From: Chlorobium sp.
Lineage (GTDB): Bacteria; Bacteroidota; Chlorobiia; Chlorobiales; Chlorobiaceae
Length of the DNA: 64,000 nt
Assembly: GCA_013203905.1 (NCBI GenBank)
Contig: JABMPC010000056.1
Location: 1 to 64,000 of the forward strand
Direction: 5' to 3'
The notes beneath the pieces are model-generated. The model ran no database searches and was not told the DNA's origin. It saw nothing but the letters and a program-made list of their open reading frames with translations. Below are positions 8,761 to 17,104 of this stretch, one piece after another (position 1 is the first letter of the stretch; each line of letters starts with the position of its first letter). Position numbers and translations under genes: made by a program.

Positions 8761-9765
8761 TTATGCCTGCATGTACTTGATGCCAATCATGCCTGCAATG
8801 ATCAGGTTATTGACAAGAAAAAGCACATTGTTGGCCACCTGAAATCTCAGAAAGCTGTTGTGTTCATGCACATCGCTCTTTCCAATAGCATTGCCGAAAC
8901 CGTCATCAACAGCACCCTGCATGAATGAAATGCCCCCTTTGGGGTCCATCAGCAGCTGAGCCTGAATGTACACATTCATTGCTAAGCCAAGAATGACGAG
9001 CACCATCGGCACCATGAATCCCCAGGAGAAAGAGAGCCAGGCCAAAACAGCAAAAACTGCATCAATAATGGCGAACGCAACCAGAAATGTGTTTCTGGAG
9101 CCGATCATGACGGGCAGTGATTTGAGGCCACCCTCACGGTCACCCTCAACTGACTTGAAATCATTGAGTATGATCAGCGCAACAGTCATAAAAAAGTTCA
9201 GGGCTGCAAGCCAGACAATTTCAGGACGAATGTCGCTGAACAGAGCGTTACCCGAAAGAAAGGTGACAAACCCGTACGAAAAACCAACACTGGGGGCGGA
9301 GGCGAAAATGTTCTTTTTCAGCTTCAGGGGCGGAGCGGAATAGATGTAAGCAACAAAAAGGGCAGAAAAAATCATGCCTATGATGACCATCCCGCGCAGT
9401 CCGCCGGCATCAAGACCAACATAGATACCTATCCCCATGGCAAGAAGCAGCACGACAATGCAGTTCATGAGCGCCTCTTTCTTGGTCAGCCGTCCCGAAG
9501 GAATCGGCCGGGTCGGCTCATTGACCATGTCAAGCTCAAGGTCGAAATAATCATTGACTGACTGGCTGAAACCGGTACCGAGCGGACCGTACATCAGAAA
9601 AACAGCCAGCAGGATGAGGAAATCGTGAGGAGTCGCCTGCATTGAACCCGAAGCCATGGCGCCGCATGCAAGACCGGGAAACACGCTGATCCAGGTAACA
9701 GGATCAAGCAGTTCAAGATGTGCCTTGAGTTTGTTGACGAATCCGGAGGCGGGAGATGTGGCCAT
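8761..9765 (-). CDS. bchK: Bacteriochlorophyll c/d/e synthase BchK (UbiA prenyltransferase family)
   Basis: Esterifies bacteriochlorophyllide with a polyprenyl tail (farnesyl for chlorosome pigments), the last step of antenna chlorophyll synthesis, in the membrane. About nine transmembrane helices surround the first Asp-rich motif NDYFDLELD with the chlorophyll-synthase signature NEPTRPIPSGR; the second motif is DFKSVEGDREGG. BchG, the bacteriochlorophyll a synthase, is the alternative. I favour BchK because the miaB/bchK/cruC neighbourhood agrees with my memory of C. tepidum CT1987-CT1993. The ATG at 9765 has AGGAG 11 nt upstream; the GTG at 9777 overlaps that site and is rejected. Confidence 0.82.
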   Translation of the reverse strand: MATSPASGFVNKLKAHLELLDPVTWISVFPGLACGAMASGSMQATPHDFLILLAVFLMYGPLGTGFSQSVNDYFDLELDMVNEPTRPIPSGRLTKKEALMNCIVVLLLAMGIGIYVGLDAGGLRGMVIIGMIFSALFVAYIYSAPPLKLKKNIFASAPSVGFSYGFVTFLSGNALFSDIRPEIVWLAALNFFMTVALIILNDFKSVEGDREGGLKSLPVMIGSRNTFLVAFAIIDAVFAVLAWLSFSWGFMVPMVLVILGLAMNVYIQAQLLMDPKGGISFMQGAVDDGFGNAIGKSDVHEHNSFLRFQVANNVLFLVNNLIIAGMIGIKYMQA

Positions 9766-9799
9766 GAGGTACTGCACTCCTAAAGCCTTAAAGGGGCTG

Positions 9800-9830
9800 T
9801 TACATTAAAAAAACTTATTCAATAATGTAA
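9800..9830. promoter_or_regulatory. Inverted repeat TTACATTA-N15-TAATGTAA upstream of bchK
   Basis: Perfect 8-bp arms at 9800-9807 and 9823-9830 in the 82-nt gap between miaB and bchK, the widest gap in this operon-like run. It could be an operator, a weak hairpin or part of an internal promoter; TTACATT recurs upstream of rpmJ and rpsL. No experimental link is known to me. Confidence 0.35.
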
Positions 9831-9847
9831 GCAAATACCCCTCAAGA

Positions 9848-11188
9848 TTAAAACGCAGGCAGCACCCCTTTATTGACTCCGGTAAGTGTTGCCGACGAGG
9901 CTTTCAAAACCTGAACCCTGACCATGTCACCCGGACGGGCCTCCCCCCGGTCAAAGACAACGGCGCGGTTGGTTTCCGTCCTCCCCATCAACTGCTCCGG
10001 GGAACGGCGGCTTTCCGATTCGGCAAGCACTTCCACCACCGAACCCACTGAGTTCTGCAGGCATTCAGCGGAAATGAGCAGCTGAAGATCAATGATCTCC
10101 TGAAGCCTCCGCTTCTTCACTGCAAGCGGCACCGTATCTTCAAGAGTTTTCCATGCCGCAGTTCCAGAGCGCGGAGAGTAATAGAACATGAAGGCCGTGT
10201 CATAACGGACCTTGCGCAAAAGAGTGAGGGTTGCCTCATGGTCCTCATCCTCCTCACCACAGAAACCCGCAATGATGTCGGTTGTCAGAGAGACCCCCGG
10301 AATGCGACTTCGAAGAAGGGCAACTGTTTCAAGGTACTCATCAATGCCGTGACCACGATTCATCCGCTCAAGAACCCTTGTAGAACCTGACTGGACCGGT
10401 AGATGAACATGGCTGCAGATGTTCGGGCTTTCGGCTATGGCGTCAACCAGATCGGGGGAAATATCTTTGGGGTGTGAAGTGGTAAAGCGTATACGGCAGC
10501 CGGGGGCTTCCAGGCTGACGGCGCGAAGCAGCGAAGCAAAATCCTTCCCTCCCTCCAAGTCGGCATAGGAGTTCACATTCTGGCCGAGCAGGGTAATTTC
10601 ACGATACCCCCCCGCCACAATCCGGCGAACTTCATCCATAACTGCAGAAAAAGGCTGGCTTCGCTCACGGCCGCGCGTAAAAGGAACGACGCAGAATGCG
10701 CACATGTTGTTGCATCCCCGCATAACCGGCACAAAAGCACCCACCCCGACCTCGCCAAAAGGCTCTATGCCCCCATATGTTTCTTCAATCCTGAAATCAA
10801 GCGCTGCGGGCCGTTTTCCCTCCACCGCATCGCGTATCAGCAGAGGCAGGTTCCGATAGGTATCAGGGCCTGCAAGAAAATCAACTACCGGAAACATCTC
10901 CAGCATCTCTCTTTTAAGGTGCTGCGGCACACAACCCGCAACACCCACAAGAAGTGATCTGTTCCGCCTTTTTGCCCCCCGAAGAAACTGCAGATGGTGG
11001 GATATCCGCTCGACGGCATTCTCCCTGACTGCGCAGGTATTGAGAATCACGATGTCCGCCTGCTCCTCGCTGCCGGCAACGACATATCCCCCGTCCATGA
11101 GAATGGCGGTGATGATTGAGGAGTCCGCCTGATTCATCTGGCAGCCGAAGGTGTGGATATAAAACGACCGTCCCGTCTCACTCTTCAT
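9848..11188 (-). CDS. miaB: tRNA-2-methylthio-N6-dimethylallyladenosine synthase MiaB
   Basis: A radical-SAM methylthiotransferase that modifies A37 of tRNAs reading UNN codons. The UPF0004 domain carries C16, C52 and C85, ligands of the auxiliary Fe-S cluster. The radical-SAM motif is CNNMCAFC (C158, C162, C165), followed by FTRGRERS, and a TRAM domain forms the C-terminus (MVRVQVLKASSATLTGVN). At 446 residues it is full length. It follows nifU by 9 nt, which fits its need for two Fe-S clusters and sulfur. Confidence 0.96.
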   Translation of the reverse strand: MKSETGRSFYIHTFGCQMNQADSSIITAILMDGGYVVAGSEEQADIVILNTCAVRENAVERISHHLQFLRGAKRRNRSLLVGVAGCVPQHLKREMLEMFPVVDFLAGPDTYRNLPLLIRDAVEGKRPAALDFRIEETYGGIEPFGEVGVGAFVPVMRGCNNMCAFCVVPFTRGRERSQPFSAVMDEVRRIVAGGYREITLLGQNVNSYADLEGGKDFASLLRAVSLEAPGCRIRFTTSHPKDISPDLVDAIAESPNICSHVHLPVQSGSTRVLERMNRGHGIDEYLETVALLRSRIPGVSLTTDIIAGFCGEEDEDHEATLTLLRKVRYDTAFMFYYSPRSGTAAWKTLEDTVPLAVKKRRLQEIIDLQLLISAECLQNSVGSVVEVLAESESRRSPEQLMGRTETNRAVVFDRGEARPGDMVRVQVLKASSATLTGVNKGVLPAF

Positions 11189-11197
11189 ACTATGGCC

Positions 11198-11809
11198 TCA
11201 AGCCCCGAAATGGAGATGCTTGAACTTGTCGAGCAGGCTTTCAGCCTCATCTTTGCACTGGCCGCATACCGTTCCGAGCTTCGTCCTTTCCTGAAGCTCG
11301 AAATAGGTTCTCGCCCCTTCAAGCACAGCCTCTTCAATGTCGTGGTCGGTAATGTTCATGCACTGACAAACAATTTTGGCCTTCTCCTCCATCACCTTGT
11401 CTTCCATCCCATTGCGCACATAGTAGTTGTTAATGGCCGCACGAAGCGCCTTGTCACCCAGCACCGAGCAGTGAATCTTGTTCTCAGGAAGACCACCGAG
11501 CTCTTTGGCGACATCCTTGGGCGACACATTGAAGGCCTGCTCAAGCGTCATCCCCTTCACCATCTCCGAGAGAATGGAGGTGCTGGCAATCGCGCTGGCG
11601 CATCCATAGGTTTTCCATTGGCAGTCTGTAATGACCTGCCTCTCCCCATCAACCTTTATAACCACCATCATCTGGTCGCCGCACTGCAGGTTGCCCTCCA
11701 TGCCCACGCCATCAAACGCATCGGTATCCTCGCCCTGCATGATGTTCTTCGGGTTCATGAAATGCTCTTTCAGTGTCTCGCTGTATGCCCATTCACCTGC
11801 TTGCAGCAT
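11198..11809 (-). CDS. nifU: NifU-like Fe-S scaffold: IscU domain plus BFD-type [2Fe-2S] domain
   Basis: A scaffold on which Fe-S clusters are assembled from sulfur delivered by NifS. The IscU-like domain (1-130) has the three cluster cysteines C43, C70 (in YGCASAIASTS) and C114. A BFD/ferredoxin-like domain follows with C148, C150, C182 and C185. The Nfu domain that ends classical NifU is absent: the protein stops at residue 203. AAGGAGGAG stands just before the ATG. Its 5' end overlaps the 3' end of nifS by 17 nt, so translation is likely coupled. No nitrogenase genes are present, so a housekeeping role is as likely as a nitrogen-fixation one. Confidence 0.92.
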   Translation of the reverse strand: MLQAGEWAYSETLKEHFMNPKNIMQGEDTDAFDGVGMEGNLQCGDQMMVVIKVDGERQVITDCQWKTYGCASAIASTSILSEMVKGMTLEQAFNVSPKDVAKELGGLPENKIHCSVLGDKALRAAINNYYVRNGMEDKVMEEKAKIVCQCMNITDHDIEEAVLEGARTYFELQERTKLGTVCGQCKDEAESLLDKFKHLHFGA

Positions 11810-12989
11810 GTGCTCCTCCTTTTATGTATGCCGTTGACATGTTTCTGATTCTTGAAATGATTCCCGGCAGAACATCCAGAAGATATTCCACCTCTTTCAT
11901 GGTAGTCTCCCGGCCCATGCTGATTCTGATTGAACCGTGCGCCCTCTCCGCATCCGACCCCGTGGCAAGAAGTACATGTGAAGGGTCAAGTGAGCCCGAC
12001 GCGCATGCCGAACCGGTTGAAACGGCTATCCCCTCAAGATCCAGATAGAGAAGGATGGACTCACCCTCCGCACCGGGAAAAGAAACATTGAGGGTACCGG
12101 CAAGGGACTCGGTGGGATGTCCGTTGAAATAAATATCGTCAATCCGTTCTTCAATACCTTTGCGCAGCACCGCTTTCATCTTCAGAAGCCGAGCCTCCTC
12201 GTCGTGCATTTCAAGCGCACGCATCTCCACAGCCCGTGCCATGCCGAGAATGCCGAGGGTATTTTCAGTTCCGGCCCGCCGACCCTTCTCCTGGTGACCG
12301 CCGCGAATCAGAGGACAATAGGGAATCCCCTTCTTGACGAAGAGAGCGCCAACCCCTTTGGGTCCGTAAATCTTGTGAGCCGACATTGTCAGAAAATCAA
12401 CGCCCAGCTCCCCTACATCAACCGGAATCTTGCCGACCGCCTGCACCGCATCGGTATGCATGTATGCTCCGCTCTCATGAACCATTTCAGTGATTGCCCG
12501 AATATCCTGCACGGTGCCGATTTCATTATTGGCCATCATCACCGACACCAGCCCAACATGATCTCCCAGCATCCCTTTCAGCTGATCGAGATCTATCCGG
12601 CCGTACTGGTCAACATCGAGATACTCAACATTGACCCCTCGATGCATCAGGCACTCAGAAGTTTCCAGAACGCATGGGTGCTCTATTTTCGTGGTGATGA
12701 TGGAATTGCGCATGGAGGTACCGGGAATGCACTGGCTGGAAGCACAGACAAAAAGCGAAAGAACCGTATTGTTCGCCTCCGAGCCGCTTCCCACAAACAC
12801 CACCTCCTGGTCGTCAGCCCCTATGAACCCGGCAACCTTATGCCGTGCATCCTCAACATTAGCCCGGGCCTCCCGGCCCCAGGAATGCATACTGGACGGG
12901 TTGCCAAACATATCCATCGCCGCCGCCATCTCTTTCTTCACCTCCGGGTGAAGAGGCGTTGTGGCATTATTGTCTAAATATACCTTCAT
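11793..12989 (-). CDS. nifS: Cysteine desulfurase (NifS/IscS family)
   Basis: A PLP enzyme that takes sulfur from cysteine as a persulfide and passes it to the scaffold protein. It begins with the hallmark YLDNNATTP. The PLP lysine lies in SAHKIYGPKG, and the catalytic cysteine in STGSACASGSLDPSH sits on the longer mobile loop of class I (NifS/IscS) enzymes. Length is 398 residues. It is followed by nifU (overlap) and preceded at 34 nt by a cysteine synthase, which supplies its substrate. Confidence 0.95.
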   Translation of the reverse strand: MKVYLDNNATTPLHPEVKKEMAAAMDMFGNPSSMHSWGREARANVEDARHKVAGFIGADDQEVVFVGSGSEANNTVLSLFVCASSQCIPGTSMRNSIITTKIEHPCVLETSECLMHRGVNVEYLDVDQYGRIDLDQLKGMLGDHVGLVSVMMANNEIGTVQDIRAITEMVHESGAYMHTDAVQAVGKIPVDVGELGVDFLTMSAHKIYGPKGVGALFVKKGIPYCPLIRGGHQEKGRRAGTENTLGILGMARAVEMRALEMHDEEARLLKMKAVLRKGIEERIDDIYFNGHPTESLAGTLNVSFPGAEGESILLYLDLEGIAVSTGSACASGSLDPSHVLLATGSDAERAHGSIRISMGRETTMKEVEYLLDVLPGIISRIRNMSTAYIKGGAHAASR

Positions 12990-13023
12990 GGCATTTCAAT
13001 CATACTTTATTAAAAAAACCTTT

Positions 13024-13953
13024 TCAGTCCTCCTCAAACAGCCAGGTGGACAGATACCGCTCTCCGCTGTCGGGAAGCAACACAACCACTGTTTTTCCTT
13101 CCATGCCCTCCCTACGGGCAACATCAAGCCCTGCCTTCAGGGCCGCTCCTGAAGAAATCCCAACAAGAATCCCCTCCTTAAGGGCAAGCTGTCGGGCGGC
13201 TTCCCCTGCATCCTCATCCTTCACCCTCACAACCTCGTCAAAAACATCTCTGTTCAGGACCGGTGGCACAAACCCCGCTCCAATGCCCTGAATTTTATGG
13301 GGGCCCGGCTGCCCGCCAGACAGCACCGGCGAATCCTCCGGCTCCACTGCCACAATCCTCACTCCCGGGCATTTCTCCTTCAGCACCTCTCCAACGCCCG
13401 TTATTGAGCCTCCGGTTCCAACTCCCGCCACAAACACATCAATAGCACCCCCCGTATCAGCAAGAAGCTCTACCGCAGTCGTCCGGCGATGCGCCTCCGG
13501 GTTGGCAGGATTACTGAACTGCTGCAGCATGAGACTTCCGGGAATTTCTTCGAGCAGCCTTTCAGCCTCTCCGATGGCTCCCTTCATCCCACCCGAACCG
13601 GGAGTCAGCACCAGCTGAGCACCAAAAATCCGCATCAGTCGCCGTCTCTCCACACTCATACTGTCGGGCATCACCAGCATCAGCCGAATGCCCTTAGCCG
13701 CACAGGCGAATGCCAGTCCCACTCCGGTATTTCCGCTTGTCGGCTCTACAAGAGTCGTTTCAGGACCTATCCTTCCTGAGCGCTCAGCATCTTCAATCAT
13801 CGATACCGCTATACGATCCTTCACGCTCGACATAGGGTTGAAGGACTCAAGCTTCACCAGCACCTCGGCCCTGCACCCTGCGCTCATCCGACTCAGGCGT
13901 ACAAGGGGTGTACGGCCTATTGTTTCAGTAATGCTGTCAAAGAGGGTTCTCAT
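13024..13953 (-). CDS. cysK: Cysteine synthase (O-acetylserine sulfhydrylase, CysK/CysM family)
   Basis: Makes cysteine from O-acetylserine and sulfide with PLP. The PLP lysine is in NPMSSVKDR and the substrate loop is TSGNTG; VGTGGSITG binds the cofactor phosphate. I chose the ATG at 13953 (310 residues) because GGAGG lies 9 nt upstream; in-frame starts up to 13998 lack this. CysK and CysM cannot be told apart with certainty by eye. The gene heads the nifS-nifU-miaB-bchK run. The abundant sulfide available to a green sulfur bacterium fits the direct route. Confidence 0.92.
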   Translation of the reverse strand: MRTLFDSITETIGRTPLVRLSRMSAGCRAEVLVKLESFNPMSSVKDRIAVSMIEDAERSGRIGPETTLVEPTSGNTGVGLAFACAAKGIRLMLVMPDSMSVERRRLMRIFGAQLVLTPGSGGMKGAIGEAERLLEEIPGSLMLQQFSNPANPEAHRRTTAVELLADTGGAIDVFVAGVGTGGSITGVGEVLKEKCPGVRIVAVEPEDSPVLSGGQPGPHKIQGIGAGFVPPVLNRDVFDEVVRVKDEDAGEAARQLALKEGILVGISSGAALKAGLDVARREGMEGKTVVVLLPDSGERYLSTWLFEED

Positions 13954-13987
13954 AGGCATTGGCCTCCGTACCGGTTTTGAAAAATGG

Positions 13988-14017
13988 ATAATACCCAATA
14001 AACTGCTTTCATCACAA
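13988..14017 (-). promoter_or_regulatory. Candidate promoter of the cysteine synthase-nifSU-miaB-bchK run
   Basis: On the minus strand TTGTGA (14017-14012), 18 nt, then TATTAT (13993-13988). This would start transcription about 28 nt before the ATG at 13953. The match is by eye and only partial. Confidence 0.35.
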
Positions 14018-14220
14018 CACCGAAGGCTTTTAAGGGAAGAACAGCACAGGAGGGCATGACAATTGTGAACTCCAGAAACAACAGAACAAGTCGCCCCTCT
14101 TTATTTATTGCGCTATTGCGCACTTCGCTCGCGACACTCAAGAGAAAGACCATTACAATAACCAATTACAAAAGGAGAACAATAAATTCCCCTAAAACAT
14201 GACCTTTTTAATCTTGTTTT

Positions 14221-14250
14221 AGAAAAAAAAAGATGCGGCTCTTCTGCCGC
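14221..14250 (-). terminator. Intrinsic terminator of the RodZ-like gene
   Basis: Minus-strand stem GCGGC/GCCGC (14250-14246 with 14239-14235), 6-nt loop, then a run of T (14231-14221, interrupted once). It lies 40 nt after the stop codon of the RodZ-like gene. Confidence 0.75.
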
Positions 14251-14289
14251 GTGACCAAATGGTTCTGGCGAATAAGCCACAAGTGAGCC

Positions 14290-14856
14290 TCATATCTTTT
14301 GTGAATGGAGGGGCTCACGGCTCTCCTGTTGTTCTACCGCCTCAGCTACCGAACCGGCTGAAGCAGTTGAATCAGCAACAACAGCTGAAGAGAGCCTCTC
14401 CTCACCACCGCCTGAAGAGAGGGAAAGAGCTCCGGCAACAAGAACAAAAATTGCGGCAAGCGCTGTGAGAACAACAACAACGCTCTTTTTCCGGAATCCC
14501 TGAAGAAAACCGTAGAGCCAACTGTTCCGGAACACACCAGGGAGAGACAATGACTGGAGATAATCGGTAAGACCGGTCTCTTTCACCCCGATGAGAACCC
14601 CCAGCTCCCGGCGGCAGACATCGAGTCTCTCGGCATCACCAACGCCCATCTCCCGTGCATATTCTTTTATATATGCATAGACATATGCACACGAAAGAAA
14701 AGAAAAATTTCCTTCCTCAATATTGGAGAGGTGATTCTCCTGAATTTTCAGCAGGTTGCTGACATCCTGAATCGACATGCTCCGAGCGGTTCTGGCCGCC
14801 CTGAGTTCCGCGACTATACTCGCCAGTGCTGATTCTGGTGTTTGGGGGGTTGACAT
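14290..14856 (-). CDS. RodZ-like helix-turn-helix membrane protein
   Basis: A 188-residue protein with an N-terminal HTH of the RodZ type (MSIQDVSNLLKIQENHLSNIEEG, about 28-50, with the YVYAYIKEYA helix after it), one transmembrane helix (about 125-147) and a short Ser/Ala/Glu-rich periplasmic tail. RodZ links the MreB cytoskeleton to the wall machinery through this HTH domain; the beta-rich periplasmic domain of E. coli RodZ is missing here. The ATG at 14856 has GGGA 9 nt upstream and is preferred over the GTG at 14862. It stands alone with its own terminator. Confidence 0.8.
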   Translation of the reverse strand: MSTPQTPESALASIVAELRAARTARSMSIQDVSNLLKIQENHLSNIEEGNFSFLSCAYVYAYIKEYAREMGVGDAERLDVCRRELGVLIGVKETGLTDYLQSLSLPGVFRNSWLYGFLQGFRKKSVVVVLTALAAIFVLVAGALSLSSGGGEERLSSAVVADSTASAGSVAEAVEQQESREPLHSQKI

Positions 14857-15031
14857 AACCACACATCCCGGTTGCTACTACGATGGGAGAAAGCGTTACA
14901 ATCCTTTACGATTAAAATACAAAAAAAATAAAAAAACCCTTTTTTTTATGGTCGTTTATTCCCCCTCACTCTCTTTATTCTGTAAACAAAAACTCACATC
15001 CGCTGTATCAGAAAAAGTGGGCTAACCGCAA

Positions 15032-17104
15032 TCAGTCTGTTCCATAAGAGGAGAGATACAACCATTTCGATTCCCCATCTTCTCTGAGTTTCTGCAACGC
15101 CAATGTGCCTGAAACTGTGCTGCGCATTTCCTCCCCTATCTCATCGCGCAACTGTTCCTGCTCTTCTTTGGTGAAGCTCTTCCAGACAAGAAAAACCCTG
15201 TCATGCGGATAAAAAAGTTTGTGGCGAATCGGCCCGTCATCGTCCTGCGCAGCGTAAAAAACAATGCGCGATGGTCCGGGAGGAAGCACCGCAGCGGTCT
15301 GCATAATCACGAACTCCTTGAATGAATGAAGGTAGGAAAACCGGTGTGTCTTGATCCGGTCGTCATCCTGAAACTGCAGATGAAAGGGAATCGGATCGTC
15401 AGCCACAACCACGAGACGGCTGTAAGGCTGAACAGCCGCCAGAAGCGGCCGGAACAGTGCGCGCTCAAACCACTCCCGTTCCCCACCCTTGAGGGGAGCA
15501 AGTCCCGGCCCATCAGCCAACTCCCGCCTGATTCCTGCCACCGCAATGCCGGGAGTATGCAGCGAATCAAATGCAGCAACGCTTCCGACAATCTGAAGAT
15601 GATGCTTTCCAACCACCATCACTGCAGCAAGACTGTCGGAAAAAACGGGACGCACAATCGCCTGATCCTCGCCAAGAGTCTCCTGCACGGTTCGGAGAGT
15701 CACCGGATTGAGCGCCAGGGCTGATGCTATCGCCGGCTCAAGAACCCTCACAGAGGGAAGCAGCTCAAACAGCCTGCCCCGCTTCATATTGAGAGCCTGA
15801 TCAGTCGCCCGGATCTTCTCAAGTCCTGCCGCCCTGTCCACCATATCTGCCTTGCGCTGCAAGAGACCTGAAATTTCAACAAGCAACCTGCGGACCTCTG
15901 CCTCAACCTCCGGTGCATTCCCGCCACCAATCATGAACCCCTCACCGCCCCGAATGAGTGAACGGCTGAGGCGCATCATCCCCATCCGTTGAGCCGCATC
16001 AAAGAGCTCGAAAATTCTCGGATTCTTCAAAAGAAAACCATTGAGCTGAAGCGCCGCACGGTTCTCCCGGGCAAGCATGGCGGGCGAGGGATAGGGAGGG
16101 GCGCTCTGCCATGCCGCCGCAAACCCCTCCTCCAGCGCGCTGATGCGCTCATTGTCGGTAAGAGCGCCGGCCTCCGAGAGCATAAACAGCGCCAAAGCCC
16201 GTGCATACAACATACCATGCTGCTCAAAATAGGCTGCGGCCTCTCGGAAGGGCTCCTCTTTTCGGACTATCACCGCATTTGACTCCAGACGCAGCACCTG
16301 ATACAGCAATCTCTCTTTCGACCCCTCTGCAAGACTGAGGGCTCTGAACAGCAGAAAACTTGCATTCCGCTGATGTCGTTCAAGAAGCTGAAGACTTAAG
16401 GCTGCTGCACGAAGGGCGCGGGCGCGCACTGCCGGCTCCCCCTTCATCCTGAGCACGCGCCCCGACTCCGCAACTATTTTCTGAGCCACCGTTTCCGCAT
16501 CCTCACCAACAGCATCCGGGTCCGTCAGCCTGCATCGTAAAAGGCCTGCCCACGCCCCAATGCGCACCGGAGACGGATTTCGCCACAGAGTCATCGGGCG
16601 GTAGAGGGCCTCCGCACCTTTCGCATCACCAGCCTGAAGCCGCAATGCGGCGAGCCGCATCTGTACCGCGGAATCTGGATTGCGCACTCCCCGAAGAGCA
16701 TCAGCCGCTTCGGCGAACCGACCCAGCTCCCCCAGCCACTCCGCCTTGTCCACAAGAATTGCCGTGCGCACAGAGTCCGGCACACTCCCCTCCCCAAGCC
16801 CCTCAAGAACCCCGGTTGTTGCCAGAGCCGCATCATACGACCCCGTCAGCCCCTCCAGTCCGCGTTTGGCAACAAGAGCAAGCAGTGCCCCCTGGGAAGG
16901 GGGGGCAAGAGATTCAAGCGCCAGCCCACGCTCATACAGCTCAATGGCCTTGGCATACTGGCCGCTGCTACCGAGTTCGGAAGCCTTGGTGTAGATTTCT
17001 GAAGGGGTCTCCCCCGAATTCTCTTTGGAAGTGCATCCGGCAAAAAGCAGAAACATTCCCAGTACAGCCATTCCCGGCCTCAAAGGCAGGCAATGAAAAT
17101 TCAT
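15032..17104 (-). CDS. TPR-repeat lipoprotein with a degenerate CHAT-like C-terminal domain
   Basis: A 690-residue predicted lipoprotein: basic, hydrophobic signal and lipobox LFAGC (Cys24). TPR-like helices follow (AKAIELYERGLAL, LGRFAEAADALRG, GDAKGAEALYRPM). From about residue 485 the pattern follows a CHAT caspase-like domain: GEDQAIVRPVFSDSLAAVMV, ALFRPLLAAVQPYSRLVVVADD (near 550), RFSYLHSF, FLVWKSFT, and WLYLSSYG at the end. The stretch that carries the catalytic His and Cys in active CHAT proteases is absent, so I read it as a non-catalytic relative. Lipobox and TPRs are seen; CHAT ancestry is inferred. The neighbours, a RodZ-like gene downstream and a divergent CorC gene, give no clear clue to its role. 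Confidence 0.75.
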   Translation of the reverse strand: MNFHCLPLRPGMAVLGMFLLFAGCTSKENSGETPSEIYTKASELGSSGQYAKAIELYERGLALESLAPPSQGALLALVAKRGLEGLTGSYDAALATTGVLEGLGEGSVPDSVRTAILVDKAEWLGELGRFAEAADALRGVRNPDSAVQMRLAALRLQAGDAKGAEALYRPMTLWRNPSPVRIGAWAGLLRCRLTDPDAVGEDAETVAQKIVAESGRVLRMKGEPAVRARALRAAALSLQLLERHQRNASFLLFRALSLAEGSKERLLYQVLRLESNAVIVRKEEPFREAAAYFEQHGMLYARALALFMLSEAGALTDNERISALEEGFAAAWQSAPPYPSPAMLARENRAALQLNGFLLKNPRIFELFDAAQRMGMMRLSRSLIRGGEGFMIGGGNAPEVEAEVRRLLVEISGLLQRKADMVDRAAGLEKIRATDQALNMKRGRLFELLPSVRVLEPAIASALALNPVTLRTVQETLGEDQAIVRPVFSDSLAAVMVVGKHHLQIVGSVAAFDSLHTPGIAVAGIRRELADGPGLAPLKGGEREWFERALFRPLLAAVQPYSRLVVVADDPIPFHLQFQDDDRIKTHRFSYLHSFKEFVIMQTAAVLPPGPSRIVFYAAQDDDGPIRHKLFYPHDRVFLVWKSFTKEEQEQLRDEIGEEMRSTVSGTLALQKLREDGESKWLYLSSYGTD

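Larger units (their letters stand above)
13954..14289. other. 336-nt intergenic region
   Basis: AT-rich gap between the cysteine synthase start and the RodZ-like gene's stop. It holds a promoter candidate for the cysteine synthase run (13988-14017) and the terminator of the RodZ-like gene (14221-14250). A 71-codon open frame on the minus strand (13950-14165) overlaps the cysteine synthase start, has no ribosome-binding site and looks non-coding. Confidence 0.6.

Noticed and set aside
11198-12989. Start of a nitrogen-fixation gene cluster
   Set aside because: Only nifU- and nifS-like genes are present; no nifH, nifD, nifK or nifB follow, and the neighbours are housekeeping and pigment genes.
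13950-14165. 71-codon minus-strand frame upstream of cysteine synthase
   Set aside because: Somewhat hydrophobic, but overlaps the cysteine synthase start out of frame and lacks a ribosome-binding site.
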